Source: RGIG5050 sp045636065 (GTDB lineage Bacteria > Verrucomicrobiota > Kiritimatiellia > RFP12 > UBA1067). From it: DNA of 64,000 bases. Each line of letters starts with the position of its first letter. Position 1 is the stretch's first letter. This document shows, piece after piece, positions 18,541 through 26,893 of the stretch. A model generated the notes under the pieces. The model was given only the letters and a program-made list of their open reading frames with translations. It was not told the origin of the DNA and made no database searches. The stretch is taken from assembly GCA_045636065.1 (NCBI GenBank), contig JAZTWW010000043.1, positions 14,082-78,081 of the forward strand. Reading direction: 5' to 3'. Position numbers and translations under genes: made by a program.

Positions 18541-18572
18541 CATCCTTTCGCCGCGCGGCGTTTAGATAGGTC
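18541..18572 (+). promoter_or_regulatory. TAACCT-N13-GTGTA element, copy 3
   Basis: CATCCT 18541-18546, 13-nt spacer containing the perfect dyad GCCGCGCGGC, then GTTTA 18560-18564 and GATAGG. The ATG of the 921-aa gene lies 38 nt downstream, after TGGAGGAAA. Confidence 0.58.
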
Positions 18573-18602
18573 AACGCAAACCATCTTCAATGGAGGAAAA
18601 AC

Positions 18603-21368
18603 ATGGCCAAGCTAGACATCAACGGATACAACGCGACGTTCAGGACGTTCGTGGAGTTCGCCGAGAAGACGCAGCGGGACGGATACGATTCCGCGTGCGC
18701 CAAGGCCACGCTTGCGGGCAAGCGGATCACCGTCTCCGCGCTGAGCCTGCACGAGACGAGCTACGTTCTGCGCAAGACAGGCGAAAAGACCGTCAACGAC
18801 TCGACGCGCGCGATCTTCCGGAACGCCGTCACCGAAATGTTCGGCGGCGAGGCGAATATCCCGGAGTCGGTGAAGAAGGCGATGCTGCTCGGCGACTACG
18901 GCGACGGCAAGCCTCTCACGGCGCGGCGCATCATGGCGGTGAAGGACGCCATCGATGCAGAGGACTCCATGCGCGGGAAAGGCGTATCGCAGTTCGCGAA
19001 TCCCGCGACGCGCGAGGCCGCGCTTGCCAAGGGCTACCATCCGTCGGAACTCGGACGGCTCGCCAACGCCGTTAACTACTACATGAAGGCGACGGGCGCG
19101 TCGGAGGAGATGGCGCTCGAAGTCGTCTCCACGCCCGGCACGCGGGCGAACCTTCTCATGGACTGCGGCGGCAGGTTCCTCAAGAGCGCGGAGGCGTTCG
19201 CCGAGGGGCTTGAAACGGACGACCTTCCCGCAGACATGCAAAACGCCCCCGCGGCGGACGTGGACCCGGAGGTCAAGACCTTGTGCGGCAGCGTCCATGC
19301 GCGGCAGATCGCCAAGGTCATGAAGATGATTAAGGAGACCGGCCCGGAAGATATCGCTGACAAACTTGCGGCTTGCGGCATAGATGGTGGACAACTGCCC
19401 GCGGACTACACGCTCGCCAGGAACGAAGCGACTGGCGATGTCTTCATCCGCTATATGAGCCCGAAGGAGCTGAAGTTCAGTTTCGAGTGGTCCGCAACCG
19501 TCAAGCTGGACGGATCCGTCGTCGTCGCGCCGTTCCAGTTTACGGACGAGAACGCGCTCGCGGAGAAGACGGAAGACGCTGTGGCGAAGCTCAACCAGGG
19601 TCTGCGCGGCCACATGAAGAACGGCGGTGCTCGGGGCGTCAGCGACGAGGCTTGCGCCGCGGCCGCGCGCAGGCTCGTGGACCTCGCGAAGGACGATCCC
19701 GGGCTCCTGCAGCTTCTCCAGGAGAACAACGGCAAGGCCGCGAGGTACATACTCGCGGAGTCCGCGTTCAAGTTCCGCACGGACGAGGAGATCGCGAACC
19801 GCCTCAACGCCCTGCGCGCCAACGTCGAGGAGCTCCGCATGGTCACGAACGGCGACGCTGGCATGTTCAAGCTCGCCGTCAAGATGCTCGCCGGACTCGA
19901 GGGCAAGCCGCTCGCCGCCGGAAAGCTGTCGCGGCTCTTCGACGCCGTAGGCAAGCTCGACCTCTCGCCGCTGACGGCAAAAGCCGGTTCCACTCGCGCG
20001 GGGGCGCATCTCTCGGCTCTCAACGACATCAAGACCCTGCTGCACGACGTCATCCGCGAGTCGGGCGCGTATCGCGACATGGACGTGGGCCGGGACGCGG
20101 AGGTGTGCGTAAACAGCCTCGCGTTCGCGGCGATCTGCCGGCGGCTCGACGAAGGCACCCTCCGCTGGCTGCGCGACGGGCTGCGTTCCGCAGAAGGCGT
20201 CAAGGTCGTCGAGGCGGTGCGTCTGACCGCCATGGAAATTGTGAACGACCCGGAGGCGGGCCCTGAAGCGAATGAAGACGCCAAGACGGTTGCCAGGGAT
20301 CTCATGGGTCTGGTGGACAATGTCTTTGACCATGTTCTGGACTTCGCGCTCGGGATCGAGAACCCCGAGCCGCGCCCGGAGCTCCAAGGCCAGCTCGCGG
20401 ATGAGGAGATCCGATCTGTCTTCGACCTTCTCGTGGAATTCGCGGCGAAGGAGCGGCCTGCGGGATTCCGCGAGGCCCGTGAAAACGCGCAGCCCGCCTA
20501 CAGCCATTTCGACCATGCCGTCCTTGACCGGACGATAGCAAGCGCGCTTGACGCGGTGAGCGGCGACGCCGATGCGGCAAAGCTCGTCGCGCGGCACATG
20601 GAGCTGCTGCTCGTGCGTCCCAACACAACGCTGCGGTCTGTTGACGAGGTGTGCGAGAAGGCGCGCGCCATCCTTGCGAACGTGAAGGAGCTGCGCGAAG
20701 CCGCGAAGGGGGACGAAGGCGTGTTCAAGGCGGGGATCGATTTGCTCGAAAAGCTTGACGGCAAGAGCCTACCGCCCGGGTGGTTCGTGCGCGTTCTGGC
20801 GGACGTCAAGAAGCTCTCCGTGGACGGATTGAAGAACGTCCGGCCGGGATGCGGCGCGCTCAAGATGCACCGTGCCTTCACATCCTTCGTGGATTCCACC
20901 CAGTCCGTCATCGACGGCACGGACGCCGGCGGACTGCAGAACGAGCGCATCTACCTGGTGCCGATCAAGTCATTCATCGGCACGCTGGTGCTGGCGAAGT
21001 GCGGCCAGCGGAACATGCAGTCTCTTTCGGAGGCGCTGCACGGCGCGGACGGCGGGCAACTCCTGCAGACCTACCGCGATTTCGAGAACGGGGACTATAT
21101 GCAATACGACCTGCACGGCGACGACCCGGGCATGACGAACATGCGGATGGGTGTTCTGGCAACCGACCGCATCAAACAGCTCGAGCGGTTCGACATCCTC
21201 GTCGCCATGGCCGCCGGACAGAACATGGAGAACTACGAGATGATCGACGAGGAAATGTTCGAAAAGGATGTCGAACACCCGGGCTACAGCCAGGCCGTCG
21301 TCGATGCGGTCGGCCGCGATTTCGAGGATACCGTCCGGGCGAACCCGGATGCATACGGACCGCAGTAA
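18603..21368 (+). CDS. Modular effector-like protein (921 aa)
   Basis: Starts at ATG 18603 after TGGAGG. The head FRTFVEFAEK belongs to the type shared with the proteins at 6673 and 32416. Residues 78-87 are EMFGGEANIP, 102-110 GKPLTARRI, about 189-203 GGRFLKSAEAFAEGL, and about 269-306 the YTLARNEATG...IRY...FEWSAT module also found near residue 1700 of the 2036-aa protein. Two related blocks of about 100 aa lie near 388-490 and 675-775: ANVEELRMVTNGDAGMFK versus ANVKELREAAKGDEGVFK, followed by LEGKPLAAG versus LDGKSLPPG. No catalytic motif is recognised and no signal peptide is present. It is a probable T3S substrate and may be co-transcribed with the 61-aa gene 25 nt downstream. Confidence 0.65.
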   Translation: MAKLDINGYNATFRTFVEFAEKTQRDGYDSACAKATLAGKRITVSALSLHETSYVLRKTGEKTVNDSTRAIFRNAVTEMFGGEANIPESVKKAMLLGDYGDGKPLTARRIMAVKDAIDAEDSMRGKGVSQFANPATREAALAKGYHPSELGRLANAVNYYMKATGASEEMALEVVSTPGTRANLLMDCGGRFLKSAEAFAEGLETDDLPADMQNAPAADVDPEVKTLCGSVHARQIAKVMKMIKETGPEDIADKLAACGIDGGQLPADYTLARNEATGDVFIRYMSPKELKFSFEWSATVKLDGSVVVAPFQFTDENALAEKTEDAVAKLNQGLRGHMKNGGARGVSDEACAAAARRLVDLAKDDPGLLQLLQENNGKAARYILAESAFKFRTDEEIANRLNALRANVEELRMVTNGDAGMFKLAVKMLAGLEGKPLAAGKLSRLFDAVGKLDLSPLTAKAGSTRAGAHLSALNDIKTLLHDVIRESGAYRDMDVGRDAEVCVNSLAFAAICRRLDEGTLRWLRDGLRSAEGVKVVEAVRLTAMEIVNDPEAGPEANEDAKTVARDLMGLVDNVFDHVLDFALGIENPEPRPELQGQLADEEIRSVFDLLVEFAAKERPAGFREARENAQPAYSHFDHAVLDRTIASALDAVSGDADAAKLVARHMELLLVRPNTTLRSVDEVCEKARAILANVKELREAAKGDEGVFKAGIDLLEKLDGKSLPPGWFVRVLADVKKLSVDGLKNVRPGCGALKMHRAFTSFVDSTQSVIDGTDAGGLQNERIYLVPIKSFIGTLVLAKCGQRNMQSLSEALHGADGGQLLQTYRDFENGDYMQYDLHGDDPGMTNMRMGVLATDRIKQLERFDILVAMAAGQNMENYEMIDEEMFEKDVEHPGYSQAVVDAVGRDFEDTVRANPDAYGPQ

Positions 21369-21393
21369 GAAATTAAAAAAAGGAGAAAAGACC

Positions 21394-21579
21394 ATGGCAA
21401 TACAATTCGACCTGAATGCGCTGAGCAGGTTCTCGAACGTCAATTTCGGCAAGGATAAATCCATCGTGAACCTTGGCACCGACAAGGAGACCCTCGTCAA
21501 GAACAACGAGCTCGAAGGCATCGACGACGACGAGATCGACGGCAACCTGAACATCGACGCGATCGAGGGCGGGGCGTGA
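21394..21579 (+). CDS. 61-aa head-only effector remnant
   Basis: ATG 21394 follows AAAAAAAGGAGAAAAG. The first 19 codons are nearly the same DNA as the start of the 16880 gene. The remainder is a short acidic tail (DDDEIDGNLNIDAIEGGA), whose NIDAI echoes the C-terminal DINAI of the 16880 protein. The result looks like a 16880-type gene from which the whole body was removed while start and end were kept. It may still be expressed, since its ribosome binding site is good. Confidence 0.55.
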   Translation: MAIQFDLNALSRFSNVNFGKDKSIVNLGTDKETLVKNNELEGIDDDEIDGNLNIDAIEGGA

Positions 21580-21664
21580 CCGCTCCTCGTGCGTCGCGTG
21601 GACAAGGGTCGAGCCCGTAGCTGTCGACGAGGTTTGACTTGTTCCGCACTTTCGACGGGAAATC

Positions 21665-21673
21665 TGGTATAAT
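21665..21673 (+). promoter_or_regulatory. Extended -10 promoter TGGTATAAT
   Basis: TGGTATAAT 25 nt before the ATG of the chaperone gene at 21699, with GCAGGAGAG between. There is no clear -35 at 16-18 nt. Confidence 0.6.
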
Positions 21674-21698
21674 TCTTTCATCCGCAGGAGAGACTGAC

Positions 21699-22151
21699 AT
21701 GGAATACAACGAAAAGAGCGCCGGAAACTCGTTCGAGAAGCTGCTGGCCGAATTCGTCGAGAAGACAGGCGTGAAGACGGACGGGGCAGGTCCGAACAGC
21801 ATCGACGTCATCGCGGATGACGTCATGGTGAGTGCGCAGTACCGCCCTGACCGCGACGACTGCGTTATATTCGCGCTGCCCGTCGAGGACCTGGAGCCCG
21901 ACGAGCGCATGCTCCGCAGGGCCCTGGAGATAGCCGCGGACGGGGAGGGCACGCACGGACATTTCCTCGGCATGAGGGAGGGGATGCTCGTCCTTTCGTC
22001 AGTCGTGAAGCCCGGGGAGCTCTCCGCCGAAGAGTTCGGGATGCGTCTTCTCGACCTCGCCGCGGCGACGCGCGACGTCGCGGCGGCTCTTCAGCAGGTG
22101 CCGGACGAAAAACCGGCGGACGTCCCGGGCATGGGTTTCATGCAGGTGTAA
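21699..22151 (+). CDS. Class I T3S chaperone-like protein (150 aa)
   Basis: ATG 21699 is preferred over an upstream in-frame ATG because it follows GCAGGAGAG and the promoter at 21665. The layout is CesT-like: N-terminal helix (FEKLLAEFVEKTGV), strands (IDVIADDVMVSAQY), central helix (LRRALEIAADGEGTHGHFL), strands (EGMLVLSSVVKPGELSAEEF), C-terminal helix. It is more diverged than the other chaperones but ends in PGMGFMQV, the same tail type. It sits directly upstream of the 305-aa gene, which is its likely client. Its TAA stop overlaps the next promoter element. Confidence 0.7.
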   Translation: MEYNEKSAGNSFEKLLAEFVEKTGVKTDGAGPNSIDVIADDVMVSAQYRPDRDDCVIFALPVEDLEPDERMLRRALEIAADGEGTHGHFLGMREGMLVLSSVVKPGELSAEEFGMRLLDLAAATRDVAAALQQVPDEKPADVPGMGFMQV

Positions 22152-22180
22152 CTTTTTCGTCCGGCGCGTGTATACAGTGT
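22149..22180 (+). promoter_or_regulatory. TAACCT-N13-GTGTA element, copy 4
   Basis: TAACTT 22149-22154, 13-nt spacer, GTGTA 22168-22172 then TACAG. The first triplet is the stop codon of the chaperone gene. ATG 22200 is 27 nt downstream. Confidence 0.6.
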
Positions 22181-22199
22181 GCAAAAGGAGGTTAAAGCA

Positions 22200-23117
22200 A
22201 TGAACATCTCGTTAGATACTTTGTCCCGGCTCAGTGCAAACAGGACCTACTACCTTTCCGACGAAGGGACCATCGAGAAGACCGGTCTGCTTCAGTGGTT
22301 CAAATGCGTCACCGGATTGGGCGACGGACGCGCGAAGGCGCAGCGTCTCGCGCAGGCCGTGAAGCAGTCGCTTCTCGCGTCCGCCGGAATCGCCAACGAC
22401 GCGACGCTCAACAGCGACATCGAGCGCTTCAACGGCGCGACCTACTCCCTGTCGGGCGCGTCCCTTAGCGGAATCGCCAACCGCTTCAAGACCGCCCATT
22501 CAGAAGCCATAAATAAAAACGAACTTCACCGCGAGGCGTATGCCATCGCCGAGGAGGCTGCCGATGCCGAGATCAAGGAATGGAGGAAAGGCGAGCGCGT
22601 GGTGAACGACCCGAATAAGCCTGAATCTCTCGGCTACGTCAGGAAGATCGCCCTCTACTCCGTGCAGCACATGATGCAGCAAGCGGCCGAGAACCCCGAT
22701 CTCTTGAAGAACAAGGAGGCTTTCAAGCGCAGGATGCGGACTCGCATGTTCCTCACCATCGACGCCATCAACGCGGCGGAGATCGCGCAACGCCAGAGGA
22801 GCGGGTTGGGATTCCCCAAGTCGAGGGTGAACGGGAAGAGCGAGATGGGGTTTGCCCGCTTCGAGTTCGACGAACTCCACTTCCGCGCCGTTCTCGCCGC
22901 GCTGATCACGAAGGACGGTCCTGTGAAAATGGCGGACTTCGTCCAGCGCCTTTCCATTTACCAGGAGGACATCCTCCAGGAGCGCAAGGACGCTCTCCTC
23001 AAGACAACTCTGGAGCCGCCGAGCGTCCCCTGGAGCGGCTTCGCCTTCGCGGAGTCCGCAGCGCATATCTACAAGGCGATGGAGGACTCGGAATGGCACC
23101 GCGTGTCCGCAGAGTAG
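22200..23117 (+). CDS. Effector-like protein of unknown function (305 aa)
   Basis: ATG 22200 is preceded by AAAGGAGG. No known domain is recognised. The N-terminus is polar and lacks a signal peptide. A stretch KQSLLASAGIAND near residue 50 is followed by long charged helices and a Trp-containing C-terminus (EWHRVSAE). It is bracketed by chaperone genes (21699 upstream, 23230 downstream) and has its own TAACCT-type element. This makes it a T3S effector candidate by context only. Confidence 0.6.
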   Translation: MNISLDTLSRLSANRTYYLSDEGTIEKTGLLQWFKCVTGLGDGRAKAQRLAQAVKQSLLASAGIANDATLNSDIERFNGATYSLSGASLSGIANRFKTAHSEAINKNELHREAYAIAEEAADAEIKEWRKGERVVNDPNKPESLGYVRKIALYSVQHMMQQAAENPDLLKNKEAFKRRMRTRMFLTIDAINAAEIAQRQRSGLGFPKSRVNGKSEMGFARFEFDELHFRAVLAALITKDGPVKMADFVQRLSIYQEDILQERKDALLKTTLEPPSVPWSGFAFAESAAHIYKAMEDSEWHRVSAE

Positions 23118-23185
23118 GCGCACGGCGGAGCTCGCCATGCTCGGCCACGCCCCTGGAATTCACGGGCGAAACACCGAGGCGAATA

Positions 23186-23194
23186 TGATATAAT
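23186..23194 (+). promoter_or_regulatory. -10 promoter TGATATAAT
   Basis: TGATATAAT 35 nt before the ATG of the chaperone gene at 23230; no clear -35. A similar sequence precedes the chaperone gene at 31694. Confidence 0.55.
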
Positions 23195-23229
23195 CTCAAT
23201 GCAGGCAAGAACAAGAAACGGAAAACGAC

Positions 23230-23673
23230 ATGGAATTCGAAAAGCTCATCTCTGACTTCGCAGAGCGGCACAGCGTCGCGAATCTCGCGGCGGAGAACAA
23301 CGCAGCCGCGCTCGAGGTCGACGGAATAGTCGTCACGCTCGTCACGGCGGGGGACGCGCTTTCTGTCTCCGCCGAAATCGGCGAGCCGCCGTCCGACGGC
23401 AGGGCCGAATTCGCTGAGCTGTTGCTCGAGGCGAACCTTCAGTCGGAAGCCTTCTTCGCCAAAGAGTCCGAAAGCGGTGCCTACATCCTCGTGCGCCGCC
23501 TCTCGCTTCTGTCGCTCGACGCCGAATCCTTCGATGCCGCGCTCGAGGCGCTCGTCAATCTGGCGGAGACCTGGCACCGGCTCCTCGCGGACTTCCGTCC
23601 CGTCGCGAAGGCGGCTGCGGAGAATGCCGAGGTTGCCCCGCAATTCGGCGCCACCGGTTTCGTTCAGGTGTAG
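23230..23673 (+). CDS. Class I T3S chaperone, CesT family (147 aa)
   Basis: A typical CesT-family layout: FEKLISDFAERH helix, VDGIVVTLV strands, LLLEANLQSEAFF helix, YILVRRLSLLSLDAESF strands and the ALEALVNLAETWHRLL helix. By eye about 80 percent of residues match the chaperone at 31694, so the two are recent paralogues. It is 76 nt upstream of the 900-aa kinase-like gene, the likely client, but has its own -10 element, so chaperone and effector may be separately controlled. The tail is PQFGATGFVQV. Confidence 0.84.
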   Translation: MEFEKLISDFAERHSVANLAAENNAAALEVDGIVVTLVTAGDALSVSAEIGEPPSDGRAEFAELLLEANLQSEAFFAKESESGAYILVRRLSLLSLDAESFDAALEALVNLAETWHRLLADFRPVAKAAAENAEVAPQFGATGFVQV

Positions 23674-23681
23674 GGTGCGCT

Positions 23682-23713
23682 CATGCCGCCGCCGCGCGGC
23701 GTGTAGACGAGTT
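23682..23713 (+). promoter_or_regulatory. TAACCT-N13-GTGTA element, copy 5
   Basis: GTGTA 23701-23705 with GACGAG after it and a 13-nt spacer made of the GCCGCGCGGC dyad. The upstream hexamer is poor (CATGCC, 23682-23687). ATG 23750 is 44 nt beyond. It follows the chaperone stop codon at once. Confidence 0.52.
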
Positions 23714-23749
23714 CGCGAAATTCGTGCAATTCACCGAGGAGAGACATTT

Positions 23750-26452
23750 ATGGGAATGAACATAAACAATGTTTCGATGGACTACTTCCTCCGCGGCGTT
23801 GACGCCGCGAAGCCCAAGGCCGCGCATCCGGCGGGTGCACCCGTGCAGGGGAACGAAGGCTTGCCAGCCGACGATCCTGGCGCCAAGACCGGCAAGCTGG
23901 TGGTGCACCTCGACGTGCTGCTCCTGAAGGCCGCCAAGGCCTCGACCAACAGCGTCGACGGGAAGACTGTCAAGAAGGTCTTCCAGCGGCTGGTGGACGG
24001 CGGGGCCTTAAGCCGCGACTCGCTCAAGCTCCTCGAGCAGACGGCCACCACCGCCGCGAAGACAATGAAGGCGCTCGACAAGTTCACCGGCCAGCAGCTG
24101 GCGTCCGCCTTCGACGCGCACGGGGATTTCAACGCGGCGACCAAGCCAGGCAAGGCGGTCAGGGCCGCCGTAGAGGCGCAGCAGAACCTCGCCGACCTCC
24201 TCGCGCAGCTCGGGAAGCGCCTTGACGCGCTCGACCGCCACAAGGACGAGGTGCGCGCCAACGTCCCGGAGTTCAACGGCGTGAGGGCGGACATCCGCGA
24301 CAAGGTGGAGGACATGCGCGCGCTCTGCGACCGCAGGGCGACGGAGATCGTCAATCTCGCCTACCAGATGAAGGACTTCGCGACGCATCTCGCGTCGCAC
24401 CGGCAGAACGCCGACCCCAACGTCGTGGCCATCCTCAAGGCCAAGGTGGACGAGCTGCTGCCGCGCCAGGCGCTGGCCATGCACGGCACGGCCGACGCGC
24501 TCGCTTCGGTCGACGAGGGCGTCGCCGACAGGCTCAGGCCCGTCGCGGAGAAGATCGAGGCCTTCCGCAGCAGCCCGTCCGGTGCCATCACCGCGGCGAA
24601 GCTCGCCGAACTGCAGAGCGACGTCCACACGATGAAGAGCGCCGTCGCGGACATCCGCGAGAACGGCGTCGCGCGGAACGAAGCCGGCGACTCGATGGCG
24701 GTGGCCAAGGACATCGTGGAGGCGCTCGAAAAGGAGGTCGCCAAGGTCGAGGAGCTTTTCAAGACCGCCCGCCGGGACGTCGCGCGGAAGATCTGCGAGA
24801 ACCACATCGAAACCGCGAAGTCGCTCATCTGCACCGACGGCGCCAGCGAGCAGAAATTTGTCGGCAAGCGCCCGCAATTCAGGCTGCTGCGGGAGATGCG
24901 CGACAGGCTGCTCGAATCCATGGCCGCCTACATGGACGCCGTGCTCGCCATGTACGCCGCGCCCAGCCAGGAGCTCGCCGACAAGATGAACGCGGCGGCA
25001 AACGCGCTCAGGCAGCGCGCACAGGCGGTGCGCGACGCCGCCGCGAACATACCACGCTCGAAATCAGCCGACGAGCGGGAAATGCAGATGTTGGTCGAGA
25101 ACTGCTTCAACGTGAAGCCGATGGTCTCCTCGTTCCTCGGCTCCGGCATGAAGATGTGTCGCGGCGACCGGTTCTTCACCGGTGCGGAGGCGCTCGCGGT
25201 GTTCGAGGGCAGGATCTCCGCCTCGTCGCTCATCGAGGCGCGCGCGCGCGGGCTGAGCGACGCGGACGTGGACCCGGCGAACGAGGACGCGAACATAGTC
25301 TCGGAACGCCGGCTCGGCGCCGGCTCGGCGGGGACGGTCTACGAACTGCAGCGGAGCGACGGCACGAGCGTGGTCTTCAAGGGCGAGGCCGAAAGCCGCA
25401 CCGGACTCGCGCACCTCGCGGCTGGCGACGGCCAGAACTACGAAGAATACCAGCAGACGGTGAACCTCAACTTCGCCACGAGGAAGGCCGCCGAGACGCT
25501 GGGCATGGGCGACCTGATCGTCGGCTACTCCGCCGGAGCGCACAAGGGCGTCTTCGGCTTCTACATGGAGAAGGCGAAGGGGATGTCGGCCCGTTCGTTC
25601 GAGAAGGGCCTCTCGTCTCCCTCGCCCGACGCGGGACTCTCCGCCGACCAGATCCGGAGCCTGCCCGCCGCCCAGAAGCTGCGGGTCAAGGCCGACCTCA
25701 TGCGCCAGCTCAACCGTCTGCAGTGGCTAGACCTCCTCACCGGCCAGAACGACCGGCACGGAAGCAACTACTTCGTCCACGTTGACCCCAAGACCCTCAA
25801 AGTCACCGTCAAGGGCATCGACAACGACGCCTGCTACTCGCAGATGCGCATCGGCGCGACGAGGTTCGGCTTCGACGAGTCCAGCTCCATGAACTTCAGG
25901 AAAGTGCTCCGGACGCTCGCGGAGGGGGTGAGCAAGGACGACGTCGAGGCCGAGTGCGAGCATATGCTCAAGGACCCTGGCATTGGCAAGGACCAGAAGG
26001 GCAACTACATCGTGGACGCCGCCAAGATCAAGAACAAGGCGGTCGTCTTCGCGCTGATGAAGGTCCGCGGGGCCGTGTCGGTCGCCCTCCCGGACAAGAT
26101 CGACCGCGAGACCTACAATGCGCTCATCGCCCTCAAGTCCGGCCCGGCGCGCAAGGCCTACCTCGACATGCTCAAGCAGCGCGTCTCGAAGGGGTGCTGC
26201 ATCGCCGCCACCAGCCGCCTCAACGACCTCATCGCCCACGCCGAAAAGCTTGCGAGGGAGAACAAGGTTCTCGACGCCGCCGACTGGCTCAAGGCGCAGG
26301 ACGTGCCTCTCGCCTCCGGCGACCTTCCCTACCGGCGGCTGAACGGCAGCATGGTTGAGATCGGGGGCGACGTCGCCAAGCGCGTAAACAGGGGTGTCTG
26401 CCCGTCCTACTTCGCCCGCGACGGCTTCAACAAGCTCTTCCCCGCCACGTAA
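23750..26452 (+). CDS. Effector-like protein with PI3K/HipA-like kinase domain (900 aa)
   Basis: ATG 23750 follows GAGGAGAG; an alternative ATG lies two codons on. Residues 1-480 are mostly long Ala/Lys/Glu helices that could form a coiled bundle. Residues about 515-700 look like an atypical kinase: glycine-rich RLGAGSAGTVYEL, candidate ATP lysine in VVFKGE (about 544), then LTGQNDRHGSNYFV (about 663-676) and KGIDND (about 688-693). The D-x-H-x-x-N followed by I-D-N-D arrangement is that of PI3/4-kinase-like and HipA-like folds, where these residues serve catalysis and metal binding. The C-terminal 200 residues are unassigned. Placement after a chaperone and promoter element supports secretion. 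Lipid or protein as substrate cannot be told. Confidence 0.7.
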   Translation: MGMNINNVSMDYFLRGVDAAKPKAAHPAGAPVQGNEGLPADDPGAKTGKLVVHLDVLLLKAAKASTNSVDGKTVKKVFQRLVDGGALSRDSLKLLEQTATTAAKTMKALDKFTGQQLASAFDAHGDFNAATKPGKAVRAAVEAQQNLADLLAQLGKRLDALDRHKDEVRANVPEFNGVRADIRDKVEDMRALCDRRATEIVNLAYQMKDFATHLASHRQNADPNVVAILKAKVDELLPRQALAMHGTADALASVDEGVADRLRPVAEKIEAFRSSPSGAITAAKLAELQSDVHTMKSAVADIRENGVARNEAGDSMAVAKDIVEALEKEVAKVEELFKTARRDVARKICENHIETAKSLICTDGASEQKFVGKRPQFRLLREMRDRLLESMAAYMDAVLAMYAAPSQELADKMNAAANALRQRAQAVRDAAANIPRSKSADEREMQMLVENCFNVKPMVSSFLGSGMKMCRGDRFFTGAEALAVFEGRISASSLIEARARGLSDADVDPANEDANIVSERRLGAGSAGTVYELQRSDGTSVVFKGEAESRTGLAHLAAGDGQNYEEYQQTVNLNFATRKAAETLGMGDLIVGYSAGAHKGVFGFYMEKAKGMSARSFEKGLSSPSPDAGLSADQIRSLPAAQKLRVKADLMRQLNRLQWLDLLTGQNDRHGSNYFVHVDPKTLKVTVKGIDNDACYSQMRIGATRFGFDESSSMNFRKVLRTLAEGVSKDDVEAECEHMLKDPGIGKDQKGNYIVDAAKIKNKAVVFALMKVRGAVSVALPDKIDRETYNALIALKSGPARKAYLDMLKQRVSKGCCIAATSRLNDLIAHAEKLARENKVLDAADWLKAQDVPLASGDLPYRRLNGSMVEIGGDVAKRVNRGVCPSYFARDGFNKLFPAT

Positions 26453-26522
26453 TCCTCGGAAACCGGGGCAGATTCCGCGGAAGGGGCGTGGATTTGGTAT
26501 ACTACGTGGCAAGTGGAAGGTA

Positions 26523-26554
26523 TAACCTTTCGCCGCGCGGCGTGTAAACAGGGC
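26523..26554 (+). promoter_or_regulatory. TAACCT-N13-GTGTA element, copy 6 (orphan)
   Basis: The best-preserved copy: TAACCT 26523-26528, a spacer containing GCCGCGCGGC, GTGTA 26542-26546, then AACAGGGC. It leads to AAAGGAG but no start codon follows at the right distance, so it appears to have lost its gene. Confidence 0.6.
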
Positions 26555-26738
26555 AGAAAAATTTCAAACAAAGGAGAAAATACGTTCTATCCCGCGTCAG
26601 CGGGAAGAAGGAATTTTTGATGCGCTGGCCGTAGGAGGTTGATGCCTTTTTCTTCTTCGATTATGGCGGCGGACTTCATCATCGTGAAAGGAGTTTACAG
26701 ACGATGCCATTTCTGAATGGATTTGAAGGCGGAAATAT

Positions 26739-26746
26739 GGTATAAT
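26739..26746 (+). promoter_or_regulatory. Extended -10 promoter TGGTATAAT
   Basis: GGTATAAT (preceded by T at 26738) about 150 nt before ATG 26894. It is upstream of, and in series with, the regulon element at 26817. Confidence 0.5.
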
Positions 26747-26816
26747 ACGAACCGGGAATGAAACTCGGTTTGAAATCGGTAGTTCCGTCGGAGAGCTGCC
26801 GCAGGCAGGGATTGTG

Positions 26817-26848
26817 CAACTTTTCGCCGCGCTGTGTGCAGACGCAGC
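26817..26848 (+). promoter_or_regulatory. TAACCT-N13-GTGTA element, copy 7
   Basis: CAACTT 26817-26822, 13-nt spacer, GTGCA 26836-26840 then GACGCAG. It is degenerate but keeps the spacing, 53 nt before ATG 26894. Confidence 0.5.
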
Positions 26849-26893
26849 CGAAACGATTTCAGGAATAACGATCTAAGGAAAGGACAAAAGGAA

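Larger units (their letters stand above)
26453..26893 (+). other. 441-nt intergenic region with tandem promoters
   Basis: No convincing gene. It holds an extended -10 TGGTATACT (26496-26503), a strong TAACCT-N13-GTGTA element (26523), an AAGGAG site at about 26570 with no start codon after it, a small hairpin (TCCCGC...GCGGGA, about 26587-26602), a second extended -10 TGGTATAAT (26739-26746) and a further element (26817). The element plus ribosome site without a gene suggests a lost effector start. Confidence 0.55.
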
